Part shown: piece by piece, positions 9,012 through 18,051 of the stretch
Layout: each line of letters starts with the position of its first letter
How positions within the stretch are numbered: the stretch's first letter is position 1
Assembly: GCA_021325025.1 (NCBI GenBank)
Contig: JAJPHZ010000008.1
Location: 1-59,008, forward strand
DNA length: 59,008 nucleotides
Direction: 5' to 3'
From: Pseudomonadota bacterium
GTDB taxonomy: Bacteria; Desulfobacterota; Binatia; Binatales; Binataceae
Notes under the pieces: model-generated
Told to the model about the DNA's origin: nothing
Database searches by the model: none
What the model saw: the letters and a program-made list of their open reading frames with translations, nothing else
Translations under genes and position numbers: made by a program

Positions 9012-10649
9012 ATGGCAAAACCGCTTTGGCTCACTCAACGTCCGGCGTGGAAGGCGCTGGGCGAGCATTACCGCAAGATCTGCGACCTTCATCTGCGCGA
9101 GCTGTTCGCGCAGGATCCGCATCGCGGCGAGCGCTTCGCCGCCGAAGGCGCCGGGCTTTACCTCGACTACTCCAAGCATCGCATCACCGAGGAGACGATG
9201 CGCCTGCTGTTTCAGTTGGCGCACGAATCGGGCTTGCGCGAGCGGATCGACGCAATGTTTGCGGGCGAGAAGATCAACACCACCGAAAATCGCGCCGTGC
9301 TGCACGTGGCGCTGCGCGCGCCGCGCAGCGCCACGATCGTGGTGGACGGCGAGAACGTGGTGCCCAAGGTCCACGCAGTGCTGGACCGGATGGCGGACTT
9401 CTCGCGCCGCGTGCGCGACGGCTCATGGAAGGGGCATACCGGCAAGCGCATCCGCAACGTCATCAACATCGGCATCGGCGGTTCGGATTTGGGCCCGGTG
9501 ATGGCCTACGAGGCGCTGCGCCATTACGCCGACCCCGCGCTGACCGTGCGCTTCGTGTCCAACGTGGACGGGACCGATTTCGCGGTCGCCACCGCCGACC
9601 TCGATCCCGCCGAGACCCTGTTCATCATCTCCTCCAAGACCTTCACCACGTTGGAGACAATGACCAACGCGCGCACGGCGCGCCAATGGAGCCTGGGCGC
9701 GCTGCGCGATGAGAGCGCGATCGCCAAACACTTCGTCGCCGTTTCCACCAACGGCGCCGAGGTGGCCAAATTCGGCATCGACACGCGCAACATGTTCGGC
9801 TTCTGGGATTGGGTCGGCGGGCGTTATTCGATGGACTCGGCGATCGGGCTTTCGACCATGATCGCGGTGGGGCCGGAGAACTTCGCGGCGATGCTGTCGG
9901 GATTCCACGCCCTCGACGAGCATTTCCGCACCACCCCGTTCGAGCGCAACCTGCCGGTTATCATGGGATTGCTGACGGTATGGTACAACGACTTCTTCGG
10001 CGCTCAGACGGTAGGCGTATTTCCCTACAGTCAGTATCTAAAGCGGTTTCCCGCCTATCTCCAGCAGCTCACCATGGAGTCCAACGGCAAGCACGTCACG
10101 CTCCAGGGCGAGCGCGTCGACTACCAGACCGGAGCGATCTTCTGGGGCGAGCCGGGGACCAACGGACAGCATTCCTTCTACCAGTTGATTCATCAGGGCA
10201 CCAAGCTGATTCCCGCCGACTTCATCGCGTTCTGCCGCCCGCTCGATCCGCTGGGCCGCCATCACGATTTGCTGATGGCCAACGTCTTTGCTCAAGCCGA
10301 AGCGCTGGCTTTCGGCAAGACGCCCGAGCAGGTGAAGGCCGAGGGCACGCCGGACTGGCTGGTGCCGCATCGCGTATGCGAGGGCAATCGCCCCTCATCC
10401 ACCATCCTGGCAGACCAGCTCACGCCGCAGACGCTGGGCAAGCTGGTGGCGCTGTACGAACACAGCGTTTTCACCCAGGGCTGCGTGTGGGGCATCGACT
10501 CCTTCGACCAGTGGGGCGTGGAGCTGGGCAAGGTGCTGGCGCTGAAAATCATCCCCGAACTGGAAAGCGCCGCCGAGCCCCAGTTGCATCATGACAGCTC
10601 AACCAACATCCTGATCAGGCGCTATCGCGCACGGAGGACGGCGGGCTGA
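9012..10649 (+). CDS. pgi: glucose-6-phosphate isomerase
   Basis: Interconverts glucose 6-phosphate and fructose 6-phosphate. At 545 residues it is full length for the E. coli-like Pgi class. The SIS-fold signature [18 protein letters not shown], the phosphate-binding [12 protein letters not shown], the conserved [12 protein letters not shown] and the C-terminal [14 protein letters not shown] are all present. It starts 16 bases after tal. Its place in the operon lets fructose 6-phosphate made by transaldolase be recycled to glucose 6-phosphate for repeated turns of the oxidative branch. Confidence 0.97.
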   Translation: MAKPLWLTQRPAWKALGEHYRKICDLHLRELFAQDPHRGERFAAEGAGLYLDYSKHRITEETMRLLFQLAHESGLRERIDAMFAGEKINTTENRAVLHVALRAPRSATIVVDGENVVPKVHAVLDRMADFSRRVRDGSWKGHTGKRIRNVINIGIGGSDLGPVMAYEALRHYADPALTVRFVSNVDGTDFAVATADLDPAETLFIISSKTFTTLETMTNARTARQWSLGALRDESAIAKHFVAVSTNGAEVAKFGIDTRNMFGFWDWVGGRYSMDSAIGLSTMIAVGPENFAAMLSGFHALDEHFRTTPFERNLPVIMGLLTVWYNDFFGAQTVGVFPYSQYLKRFPAYLQQLTMESNGKHVTLQGERVDYQTGAIFWGEPGTNGQHSFYQLIHQGTKLIPADFIAFCRPLDPLGRHHDLLMANVFAQAEALAFGKTPEQVKAEGTPDWLVPHRVCEGNRPSSTILADQLTPQTLGKLVALYEHSVFTQGCVWGIDSFDQWGVELGKVLALKIIPELESAAEPQLHHDSSTNILIRRYRARRTAG

Positions 10650-10678
10650 ACGATCCGAAAAAGAAAACGGCGCTCTCG

Positions 10679-11377
10679 ATGGGTGTCCGCGGCGAGCGAG
10701 CCGTGCAAATTGCACCGTCGATCCTGGCCGCCGACTTCAGCCGCCTAGGCGAACAGGTGGCCGAATCGCTTCGGGCAGGCGCGCGGCGCATTCATATCGA
10801 CGTGATGGACGGCCATTTCGTCCCCAACATCACGATGGGCCCGCTGGTGGTCGAGGCGCTGCGTCCGCTGGCGCAGCGCTTCGATGCGATCATGGAGGTC
10901 CATCTGATGATTGAGGCCCCCGACCGGTTCCTGGCCGAATTTTCGCGCGCCGGCGCCAATGCCATGACGGTGCATCTGGAAGCCTGCCCGCATCTGCATC
11001 GGACCGTTCACAACATCCGCGCGCTCAACGCACAGCCCGGCGTGGCGCTCAACCCGGCCACGCCGCTGGTCATGCTCGATGATATCCTGCCGGAAATCGA
11101 CGTCGCGCTGCTGATGTCGGTGGATCCCGGCTTTGGCGGCCAGCAGTTCATCGTTGCGACCACCGAAAAGGTCGCGCGCCTGCGCGCAATCCTGCGCGCG
11201 CGCGGCCTGGACCGAATCGAAATCGAGGTTGACGGCGGCGTCGGCGAAGGCAACATCGCGGAGTTGGCGCGCGCCGGAATGACGATCGCCGTGGCGGGAA
11301 CCTCGGTCTTCAACCAGCGTCGTTCCGTTACCGAAAGCATCCGGGTGCTGCAAACCGCCTGCGCCGCCGTTGCCTGA
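10679..11377 (+). CDS. rpe: ribulose-phosphate 3-epimerase
   Basis: Interconverts ribulose 5-phosphate and xylulose 5-phosphate. The 232-residue TIM barrel carries APSILAADFSRLGEQV, the metal-binding HIDVMDGHFVPN, MSVDPGFGGQQF and EVDGGVGEGNI. The ATG at 10679 lies 29 bases after pgi; a GTG at 10703 would give a start closer to the usual family N-terminus, so the first eight residues are uncertain. It is the last gene of the operon and converges on the EthD gene at 11434 with only about 55 bases between; I see no clear terminator. Confidence 0.95.
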   Translation: MGVRGERAVQIAPSILAADFSRLGEQVAESLRAGARRIHIDVMDGHFVPNITMGPLVVEALRPLAQRFDAIMEVHLMIEAPDRFLAEFSRAGANAMTVHLEACPHLHRTVHNIRALNAQPGVALNPATPLVMLDDILPEIDVALLMSVDPGFGGQQFIVATTEKVARLRAILRARGLDRIEIEVDGGVGEGNIAELARAGMTIAVAGTSVFNQRRSVTESIRVLQTACAAVA

Positions 11378-11433
11378 GCGGCGGGCGGTGGCGCGCAATC
11401 GGCCGCCTTGGCGCGCGCGGAATCGGCGCCTAC

Positions 11434-12153
11434 TTACTTTTTCAACACGTATTCGGCGAAGTACGCGCCCTCATACGAAACCATCCAGCGCGCGGTGTCG
11501 AATTCGATGATGCGGGCCGCGGCGGGGGTGGGGAAGAAGCGATGGATTGCGTCGTCCACGGTGAGGAACTGCAACTCAGCGATACCGCGATAGTCGGGCG
11601 CACCGGGTGTAAGCCACTCCTCAACCACGTTGCGGATATACCTGGAAAAGCCGGTATGGGTGCGCAGCGCCAGCGGGGCGTGGACTTGCCACGCCAGGCG
11701 CCCCTCGCGGTCGGTCAACCCGGGCTTCCATCCGGCCAGCGTCAGCATCTTGATGCCCACCGAGCGCTCGCCCGCCAGCTCCGGATGCGCGTCCTTCTCG
11801 ACATTCTCGGTCACGCGGCAGGTGAATACCTCCCCGGCCCGGGCTGCGAGTGCCTCCCCGATAGCCTGTCCCGCAGTCGGAGAATCGTACAGACGGGCGT
11901 GGTCGATGAAGTCGTCGGCGGCGTCGAACCACATCTGCGCTGCCGCCTGATAGCGGCGGCGGGTACCGCCAGCCTCTTCAAGGCGGGGCATGTTCTCGAT
12001 CGCCGGCGCCGGCTCGCGCAGGTTGACCACGAAGCGGCGCAGGCGGGGACAATGCCGCAGCATCGCCGGCGCGTGTTCGCGCAGGAACCACTGGCGGAAC
12101 TTCGCCGCGTCCTGGCCCGCCGCCGCGGTGACGAGCGTGAAGTATTTGACCAT
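11434..12153 (-). CDS. EthD-domain protein, paralog 1
   Basis: A 239-residue protein with two dimeric alpha/beta-barrel halves of the EthD type: the first starts VKYFTLVTAAAGQDAAKF with the REHAP motif, the second is around TREGRLAWQVHAPLALRTHT (approximate residues 130-235). EthD proteins accompany ether and aromatic catabolism, but most, including this one, have no assigned reaction. It begins 13 bases after the related gene at 12167, with GGAGAATCCG before its ATG. It closes the minus-strand catabolic run. Confidence 0.75.
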   Translation of the reverse strand: MVKYFTLVTAAAGQDAAKFRQWFLREHAPAMLRHCPRLRRFVVNLREPAPAIENMPRLEEAGGTRRRYQAAAQMWFDAADDFIDHARLYDSPTAGQAIGEALAARAGEVFTCRVTENVEKDAHPELAGERSVGIKMLTLAGWKPGLTDREGRLAWQVHAPLALRTHTGFSRYIRNVVEEWLTPGAPDYRGIAELQFLTVDDAIHRFFPTPAAARIIEFDTARWMVSYEGAYFAEYVLKK

Positions 12154-12166
12154 CGGATTCTCCGCG

Positions 12167-12880
12167 CTAAAGCTTGAGCACCCACTCGCTGCAACAATGC
12201 TGCGCCACCGGCCCCAGCCATCGCGCGGTGTCGAACGCGATCACCTCCAGCGCATGGGGCGACGGGAACATGCCGTAGCGCATGTCGGCGGCGGCGGCGA
12301 AGTGCAGCTCGCCGATACCCTGGTATGCCGGCGCGCCTTCGGTCAGCACCTCCTCGACCAGGTTGCGCACGTACTTTGACATTCCGACGTGCGTGCGCAG
12401 CGCGATCGCGGCATGCACCTGCCATCCGTTGCGCCCGTCGTCGTCGGACAGTTCAGGCTTCCAGCACAAGGGAATAACGGTCTTGAGACCCGAGGTTCTT
12501 TCACCCACCCTGGGGACCGTCCGATCCTTTTCGATTATCTCGGTGACGCGGTAGGAAGAGACCTGACCCGCTTTGGCTGCCAGATGCTTTTCCACCTCAT
12601 CGGCGTTTGCCGCGGAACCGTACAGCCTGGTGCGATCCTTGAACTCGAGCGGAGAACCCAGCCACATCTCGGTGATGACGTCGTAGGGCGCGGGCGCATC
12701 AGGCGCGACGAACCCAATATTGTCGACCGCGGGCGGTTGCGTATCGACGAGGTTGACGATATAGCGCTTGAGTCCGCGCGCCCGCTCCAGGACCATCGGC
12801 GCGTGTTCGCGCACAAACCATTGCTGGAACTGCCTTTTGTCCAGTCCCGCCGCGGCGCTTATCAGGGTGAAAAACTTCAT
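12167..12880 (-). CDS. EthD-domain protein, paralog 2
   Basis: A 237-residue sister of the downstream gene: both begin with K-F/Y-FTLISAAAG-like residues, share the REHAPMVL-type motif and a C-terminal half with WQVHAAIALRTHVG and a closing FDTARW motif. The pair looks like a local duplication that has diverged substantially. It follows the double CoA-transferase gene by 15 bases, with GGAG before the ATG, so the two are co-transcribed. A role in the same pathway as the CoA-transferase is inferred from position only. Confidence 0.75.
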   Translation of the reverse strand: MKFFTLISAAAGLDKRQFQQWFVREHAPMVLERARGLKRYIVNLVDTQPPAVDNIGFVAPDAPAPYDVITEMWLGSPLEFKDRTRLYGSAANADEVEKHLAAKAGQVSSYRVTEIIEKDRTVPRVGERTSGLKTVIPLCWKPELSDDDGRNGWQVHAAIALRTHVGMSKYVRNLVEEVLTEGAPAYQGIGELHFAAAADMRYGMFPSPHALEVIAFDTARWLGPVAQHCCSEWVLKL

Positions 12881-12895
12881 CGCTCCACCGCCTCG

Positions 12896-15241
12896 TCAGT
12901 CATCGGGCCACGTCACGACGCGGCTGGCCTTCCACCCCTCCTGCTGCGCCGCGTCATAGCCCAACTCGGTCAGGATCCTGCGCGTATCCTCGCCGATGCG
13001 CGGCGGCGGTCCCTGGATTATCTGCGGCGTGTCCGACAGCCGAATGGTCTTGCCGAACTGGCGCAGCTTGCCGAACAGGTCGCCCTGGTAGTATTCGACC
13101 AGGCGCCCACTGGCCAGACTCCATTCATCCTGAAGGAACTTTCTCCAATAGCCTTCGTTGGAAACTTCGCAGGGCACCCCGGCGCGATCCAGCCGCTCGA
13201 ACCATTGCGCGGCGGTACGGGTTCTGAATGTCGGCTCCAGGATGGCCGCCAGTTCATCGCGATAATCGACGCGGCCGTAATGCGAGCTGTAGCGCGGATC
13301 GCGGGCCAGTTCCGGCCGGCCGAGCGCTTCGCAAAAGCGCCGCCACTGCGGCTCGAAGAGCGCCGCCACACAGATCCATCCTGACGCAGTCTCATACATC
13401 CTGTAGGAGGCGCTGATTCCGGTCTGACTGCGGTCCAACGTGGGACGCCGCCGCACGCCGGGCCGGTCGGTGATGAAAGCGTCGGAATTGTACCACAGCC
13501 CCGCGTTGAGCAGCGAGCCGTCCACGAACTGCCCTTCACCGGTCAAATCCCGGTAATAGATCGCCATCACCGTGGCGATGGCCGACAGCGTTGCGCCGCC
13601 GGCGTCCACCGTGCCGAGCCGGTTCCAGACTGGCGGGTTGCCCTCGCCACCGCCCATGTATTCCATTCCGCACATCGCGGCGAAGAGCTGGTCGTAACCG
13701 CCCATCATCGCGTCGGGGCCGCGCGTGCCGTAGGCGGCGCTGTGCGTGTAGATGATGTCGGGCCGGATCGCGCGCACCGTCTCGTAGTCGATTTTCAGGC
13801 GCTCGGCCACGCCCGGGCGCTGATTATGATGGATCACGTCGGCGCGTTCGACCAGCCGGTAGAAAATGGCGAGTCCCTCGGGATGCTTGAGGTCGACCGC
13901 CAGATCCTGCTTGCCGCGCTGGCAGGCCATAAAGGGCGGAAACGGCACCGCGGTGCGCATCCGATCGCCTTGCGGCCGTTCGATTTTGATCACGCGCGCG
14001 CCAAGGTCCGCCAGCGCCATCGGCCCGAACGGACCCGCCAGGTACTCGCCGCAGTCGAGCACGGTGATGCCGTCGAGCGGATAGCGCGGATCGCGCCCGA
14101 TCGGACGCACCGTGGTCTTGAGCGGCTGCGGCGGCGCGAGCTCGATTTCACGCATGACCGCCTGGGTATCCTGACCGGGTGACGGCGCGGGACCCTTAAT
14201 CGAGCCGGGAGCCTTGGCGAACCTGATCGGGATGCCGATCTGGGTGACCCTGCCGCGCTCGGGGTCGTCGAGCACGGCGACCATCCCGTTGGCCCTGGTC
14301 TGCTCGCGGCCGAACGCGGATTCGGCCGGCATCACCGCTTCGACCGGGATATCCGCGGCGCGCAGCAGCGGAATCCATTCCTCGCGCGTCTTCTTTTTGA
14401 ATGCGGCGATCACCTGGTCATTGAACTTCCAGCGCTCCGCATCGGTCAGCCACGTGGTATGCGAGGGCCTGGGGATACCGAGCACCTCGGCCAGCGCATA
14501 CATGTTGCCCTTCTCGGTGCGCATGTGATGCAGCCATTTGCCGTCGGCGCATTCGTAAAGCCACACCGGGTTGGGAACCGTATGATCGAGGAAATGGTTG
14601 AACTCCGGCACCGGCATCTCCGACCACTGCCAGAGCATGTTGGTGAAGAACAGGACGCCGTCGAACAACGAGGTATCGATGAACTGACCGCGGCCGGTAT
14701 GCAGACGCACGCGCAGCGCGCCGCAGATGCCGAGCAGCGCCAGAAACGACGCGCCGTAGTTCGCGTACGGACAATACATGAAAGTGGGTCCGTCGGGCCG
14801 GATGCCGGCCTGCTGATGGTAGATGCCGGTGCGCGCCGCGACCAGCGCCTCGATCGCCGGACGGTCGCGCCACGGATGGTCCATACCGTAGGCGCTTATC
14901 TTGCAATGAATCAGGCGCGGCAGCGATGCACGCAGCGCCTCAGGGCCGAGTTCGGGGCGGCTGGTATCGGTGGGCGCAAACGATTCGACCAGGACGTCGG
15001 CATGCTCCAACATCGGGCGCATCCGCGCGCGGTCGGCCGCCGAATCGAGATCGAGCGTGACGCTGCGCTTGCTGCGATACCAGACAAAGAAGCCGGGTTC
15101 GATCTGGCGTATCGGATCGCCGCCGGGCGGCTCGACCTTGATGACATCGGCACCCTGCTCGGCAAGCAGCAGCGTGACCAGCGCCCCGGCCAAGCCCTGC
15201 GACGCGTCGATTATCCTGATCCCGTCGAGAATCCCCGCCAT
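12896..15241 (-). CDS. fused double class III CoA-transferase (CaiB/BaiF)
   Basis: A 781-residue protein of two complete CaiB/BaiF units in tandem: residues 1-370 (GIRIIDASQGLAGALVTLLL) and about 388-781 (GITVLDCGEYLAGPFGPMAL). The family moves CoA between organic acids through an aspartyl-CoA intermediate. In unit 1 the catalytic Asp is present (SLFDGVL, D194); in unit 2 the matching residue is Asn (SLLNAGL, N579), so only one half is expected to form the acyl-enzyme. The ATG at 15241 has GGAGGG upstream and gives MAGILDG; an upstream in-frame start at 15271 is less likely. Native class III enzymes are interlocked dimers, so a fusion may act as a built-in pseudo-heterodimer. Confidence 0.9.
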   Translation of the reverse strand: MAGILDGIRIIDASQGLAGALVTLLLAEQGADVIKVEPPGGDPIRQIEPGFFVWYRSKRSVTLDLDSAADRARMRPMLEHADVLVESFAPTDTSRPELGPEALRASLPRLIHCKISAYGMDHPWRDRPAIEALVAARTGIYHQQAGIRPDGPTFMYCPYANYGASFLALLGICGALRVRLHTGRGQFIDTSLFDGVLFFTNMLWQWSEMPVPEFNHFLDHTVPNPVWLYECADGKWLHHMRTEKGNMYALAEVLGIPRPSHTTWLTDAERWKFNDQVIAAFKKKTREEWIPLLRAADIPVEAVMPAESAFGREQTRANGMVAVLDDPERGRVTQIGIPIRFAKAPGSIKGPAPSPGQDTQAVMREIELAPPQPLKTTVRPIGRDPRYPLDGITVLDCGEYLAGPFGPMALADLGARVIKIERPQGDRMRTAVPFPPFMACQRGKQDLAVDLKHPEGLAIFYRLVERADVIHHNQRPGVAERLKIDYETVRAIRPDIIYTHSAAYGTRGPDAMMGGYDQLFAAMCGMEYMGGGEGNPPVWNRLGTVDAGGATLSAIATVMAIYYRDLTGEGQFVDGSLLNAGLWYNSDAFITDRPGVRRRPTLDRSQTGISASYRMYETASGWICVAALFEPQWRRFCEALGRPELARDPRYSSHYGRVDYRDELAAILEPTFRTRTAAQWFERLDRAGVPCEVSNEGYWRKFLQDEWSLASGRLVEYYQGDLFGKLRQFGKTIRLSDTPQIIQGPPPRIGEDTRRILTELGYDAAQQEGWKASRVVTWPDD

Positions 15242-15288
15242 GATTACCCTCCGCTTCGCCGCACTTAGCAATGAGCCGCGGCAGGGGC

Positions 15289-15831
15289 TCAGGTCAAGCT
15301 GACCGCAAGCCCCGTAATTTCCCTGGCGCCGATGGCCGCCACACCGCGCCCAATCATCGCCATGAAGGAATCAACCGCAGCCGGCGGAATCAAACCGCGC
15401 GCCGCGCAATCCTTTAACGGCTGCACCAATTCGCGGACGACCGCTTCCGTCGCTATCAGCGACGCCGCCCGCGCAGCGTCGTCAGCGCTTTCCGCTATCG
15501 CCTTGTGCGCGGCGTCGATCGCCTGAAGCAGCTTCTGCAGACGGGCCAGCGCCTCGCGGTTGGGGCCCGCGGCCGTCAGCTCGAAGCCGCCCACCCCGGG
15601 ACGCGAGTCAACCCTGATTCGCTTTGCGGCGTCAACCGGCGGCGCCAGCCTGACGGCCGGATGGAGTCCGTTGGCAAGCCAGGCGCGCCACGCTGCCGCG
15701 GCTTTGGCGGAGTCGGGCTCCCAGGCGATGGTCAGCACATAATAGAACTGCTCGACGGCTTTGCAGAAGCGGATGAACTGGGTGCTCCCCGGCATCGACG
15801 GCGAGGTCACTTCGACATGCAACTGGGCCAT
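15289..15831 (-). CDS. uncharacterised 180-residue protein
   Basis: I do not recognise a family. The first ~60 residues (MAQLHVEVTSPSMPGSTQF, then an FYYVLTIAWEPDS strand) look like an alpha/beta domain. The middle (GVGGFELTAAGPN) is a beta segment. The C-terminal half is Ala-rich and helical (residues 90-165), probably a helical bundle. No signal peptide or membrane segment. It sits 25 bases downstream of an amidohydrolase gene and upstream of the CoA-transferase, in the same direction, so it is probably co-expressed. Codon use looks like that of its neighbours. Confidence 0.6.
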   Translation of the reverse strand: MAQLHVEVTSPSMPGSTQFIRFCKAVEQFYYVLTIAWEPDSAKAAAAWRAWLANGLHPAVRLAPPVDAAKRIRVDSRPGVGGFELTAAGPNREALARLQKLLQAIDAAHKAIAESADDAARAASLIATEAVVRELVQPLKDCAARGLIPPAAVDSFMAMIGRGVAAIGAREITGLAVSLT

Positions 15832-15856
15832 GGCTGTCCAACTATACCGCCCGAGG

Positions 15857-17005
15857 TTATGGAGTAGGCGTCAGTTCACGTTTGGGATCGAGATCGAAGA
15901 ACTCGCACACGTTGTCGACCAGCACCTGACGGCGAATTTCATCGGGCACACCGTCGAACAACTCGTCGAGCACGCGGCGCGAATCCGGGTAAGAGCCGAT
16001 GCTGTGGGGAAAATCGGTCCCCCACATCAGCAGGGCCGGATCGATGAACTGACGCAACTGCATCACGACGCGGTCGTGAATAAAGCTGAAACGGCAGTGG
16101 TCGCGATAGTACTGGCTGGGCATCTTTTTGAGATGGATGTCATGAAAGCGGTACCAGCGCAGGTAGAATTCATCCATCCAGTTGAGCGCGTGCGCCAGCC
16201 AGGCGCCCTGCGTTTCCGCGAAATAAAACCGCAGGCGAGGAAACTTGTCGAACACATACAACATCAGGCGGCCGATCGTTGCGGTGCACGGCCAGCCAAG
16301 CGCACCGCTGGCGCACACCGCTCCTTCGCGGCTGACACCTTCGTAGGGTTTGATCGGGCCGCCGAAGCTGCCGTGCGGCGCCATCTTCATGTCGACGTCC
16401 AGGGCGGCAGCCCAAAACCGCTCATCGTCCTGGGGCCGAGGGTCGGGTCCTCCGTTGGGCCACATCGTCAGCGCCGCGGCGCGCAATCCCAGCTTGCGGC
16501 ATCGCACCAATTCCGCAACCGCGTCGGCGACGCCGGTCTCCGGCATCAACGCCACTCCGATCAAGCGATCCGGCGCAGCCGCACAGAACTCGGCAACGAA
16601 GTTGTTGTAGGCCTGCACGATCGCCAGGTAGCAGGCGCGGTCCTTGGCAATCATCTTGCGCATCAGGCCCTGGCCGTAAACCGGAGGAAACAGCACTTCC
16701 GCATCCAGGCCGTCGGCGTCCTGCTCGCGCAAACGCTGCGCCGGACCGCCGCTGCCCGGACGGGGCGAGCCGTCGGGAAAGTGATACGTGGCGGCATTGG
16801 CGGCAGTGTACTTGTCGTAGGGCAGGCCGCAGTAGAGGTTGCCCACGTTGTCGCGGGTCCATTCGTCCATGACCCAGACTTCGGTGCCGTCGTGGTTGCG
16901 CACCAGGCGCGGCGCCTTGTCCTTGTAGCGGGCCGGCACACGGGTGGACCAATCCAGCGGAACTTCCAAATGACCATCGGCCGAAATGACTTGATAGTTG
17001 CGCAT
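15857..17005 (-). CDS. amidohydrolase_2-family metal-dependent hydrolase/decarboxylase
   Basis: A 382-residue TIM-barrel protein of the ACMSD-like amidohydrolase family. The usual N-terminal HxH metal motif appears as SADGHLEVP, with Asp replacing the first His. The C-terminal metal Asp is in MWGTDFPHSIGSYPDS. Family members hydrolyse lactones or esters, or decarboxylate aromatic acids; the substrate cannot be told. ATG 17005 has an excellent GGAGG six bases upstream. About 170 bases separate it from the upstream SDR gene. Confidence 0.85.
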   Translation of the reverse strand: MRNYQVISADGHLEVPLDWSTRVPARYKDKAPRLVRNHDGTEVWVMDEWTRDNVGNLYCGLPYDKYTAANAATYHFPDGSPRPGSGGPAQRLREQDADGLDAEVLFPPVYGQGLMRKMIAKDRACYLAIVQAYNNFVAEFCAAAPDRLIGVALMPETGVADAVAELVRCRKLGLRAAALTMWPNGGPDPRPQDDERFWAAALDVDMKMAPHGSFGGPIKPYEGVSREGAVCASGALGWPCTATIGRLMLYVFDKFPRLRFYFAETQGAWLAHALNWMDEFYLRWYRFHDIHLKKMPSQYYRDHCRFSFIHDRVVMQLRQFIDPALLMWGTDFPHSIGSYPDSRRVLDELFDGVPDEIRRQVLVDNVCEFFDLDPKRELTPTP

Positions 17006-17174
17006 AGCGACCTCCGGGCGAGGCGGACAGTCTTGCCGGCACCCGAGTCAAAACTACGTCTGCGGGCGGCCCGCCGACAAGTGGCTCGCCCGAGCCGACA
17101 ACGCGGCGCAGCCATGAATTTTTACTGAAAGCCAACTTTGTCCTGACCTGCAGTCGTCAGGAGCGGCTGGACAT

Positions 17175-17957
17175 CTACACCATCAGGGTGCCGCCGTTGA
17201 CATGCAGCAGGGTGCCGGTGCAATACGAAGCCTCCTCGCCGGCCAAAAACACAGCGGCCGCGGCGATTTCCTCGGGTTCGGCGATTCGATGCAGCGGCAC
17301 GGAGTCGATGATTGCCTGCTCCATCCCGGGATTGCGCTGCAGTGCCGCCCCCAGCATCGGGGTCCGCACGCCGCCGGGAGCGATGGCGTTGACCGTGATG
17401 CGATGCGGCGCCAGCTCCAGTGCCAGCACCTTGGTCAGCATCCACACCCCCGCCTTGCTGACGCAATAGTCGCTGCTGTTGACCGCCGGACGCACCGCCA
17501 TCACCGACGATATATTGATGATGCGTCCGCCGCCGCCGGCCTTGATCATCGCGCGGGCGACCGCGCGGTCGACCAAGAAAACGCCGTCGAGGTTGACGCT
17601 GAGCAGCTCGCGCCATTCGGCAAAGGGCTTGTCGACAATCGCGCGGTGGCGGTCCTCGGCCCCGCCGAAGCCAGCGTAGGGGATGGCGGCGGCGGCGACC
17701 AGGATATCCACGCCGCCCAAATCGCGCACCGCGCGGTCTACCATCGCGTCGACTTCGCCTTCATTGCTCACATCCAGTTGGTGAGCGAGCACTTTACGGC
17801 CCGAACCGGCCAGTTCCTGCGCCAGCAGCTCGGCGCCCGCGCCATTGCGGTCGGCGATCAGCACGTTGGCGCCTTCGGCGGCGAAGCGGCGGACCGTGGC
17901 GCGTCCAATTCCGCTGGCGCCGCCGGTAACTATGGCGTTTTTGTTTTCGATGCGCAT
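17175..17957 (-). CDS. short-chain dehydrogenase/reductase
   Basis: A 260-residue NAD(P)-dependent oxidoreductase of the classical SDR type. It shows the cofactor motif TGGASGIGRATV, the catalytic triad in ISSV...DYCVSKAG, and NAIAPGGVRTPM after the barrel. An acidic residue after the second strand (IADRN) favours NAD. ATG 17957 has GAGG six bases upstream and is preferred to the ATG four codons earlier. It lies 94 bases downstream of the sulfotransferase gene. Substrate unknown. Confidence 0.9.
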   Translation of the reverse strand: MRIENKNAIVTGGASGIGRATVRRFAAEGANVLIADRNGAGAELLAQELAGSGRKVLAHQLDVSNEGEVDAMVDRAVRDLGGVDILVAAAAIPYAGFGGAEDRHRAIVDKPFAEWRELLSVNLDGVFLVDRAVARAMIKAGGGGRIINISSVMAVRPAVNSSDYCVSKAGVWMLTKVLALELAPHRITVNAIAPGGVRTPMLGAALQRNPGMEQAIIDSVPLHRIAEPEEIAAAAVFLAGEEASYCTGTLLHVNGGTLMV

Positions 17958-18051
17958 TGGGATCCTCATCCTAACTTTCCCCGGTCAGGAGGAAACGGAA
18001 AATCGCTCCCGAAAGCCAACCTGGCAGAAGACCTGCGGAAAAAGCGAATAA

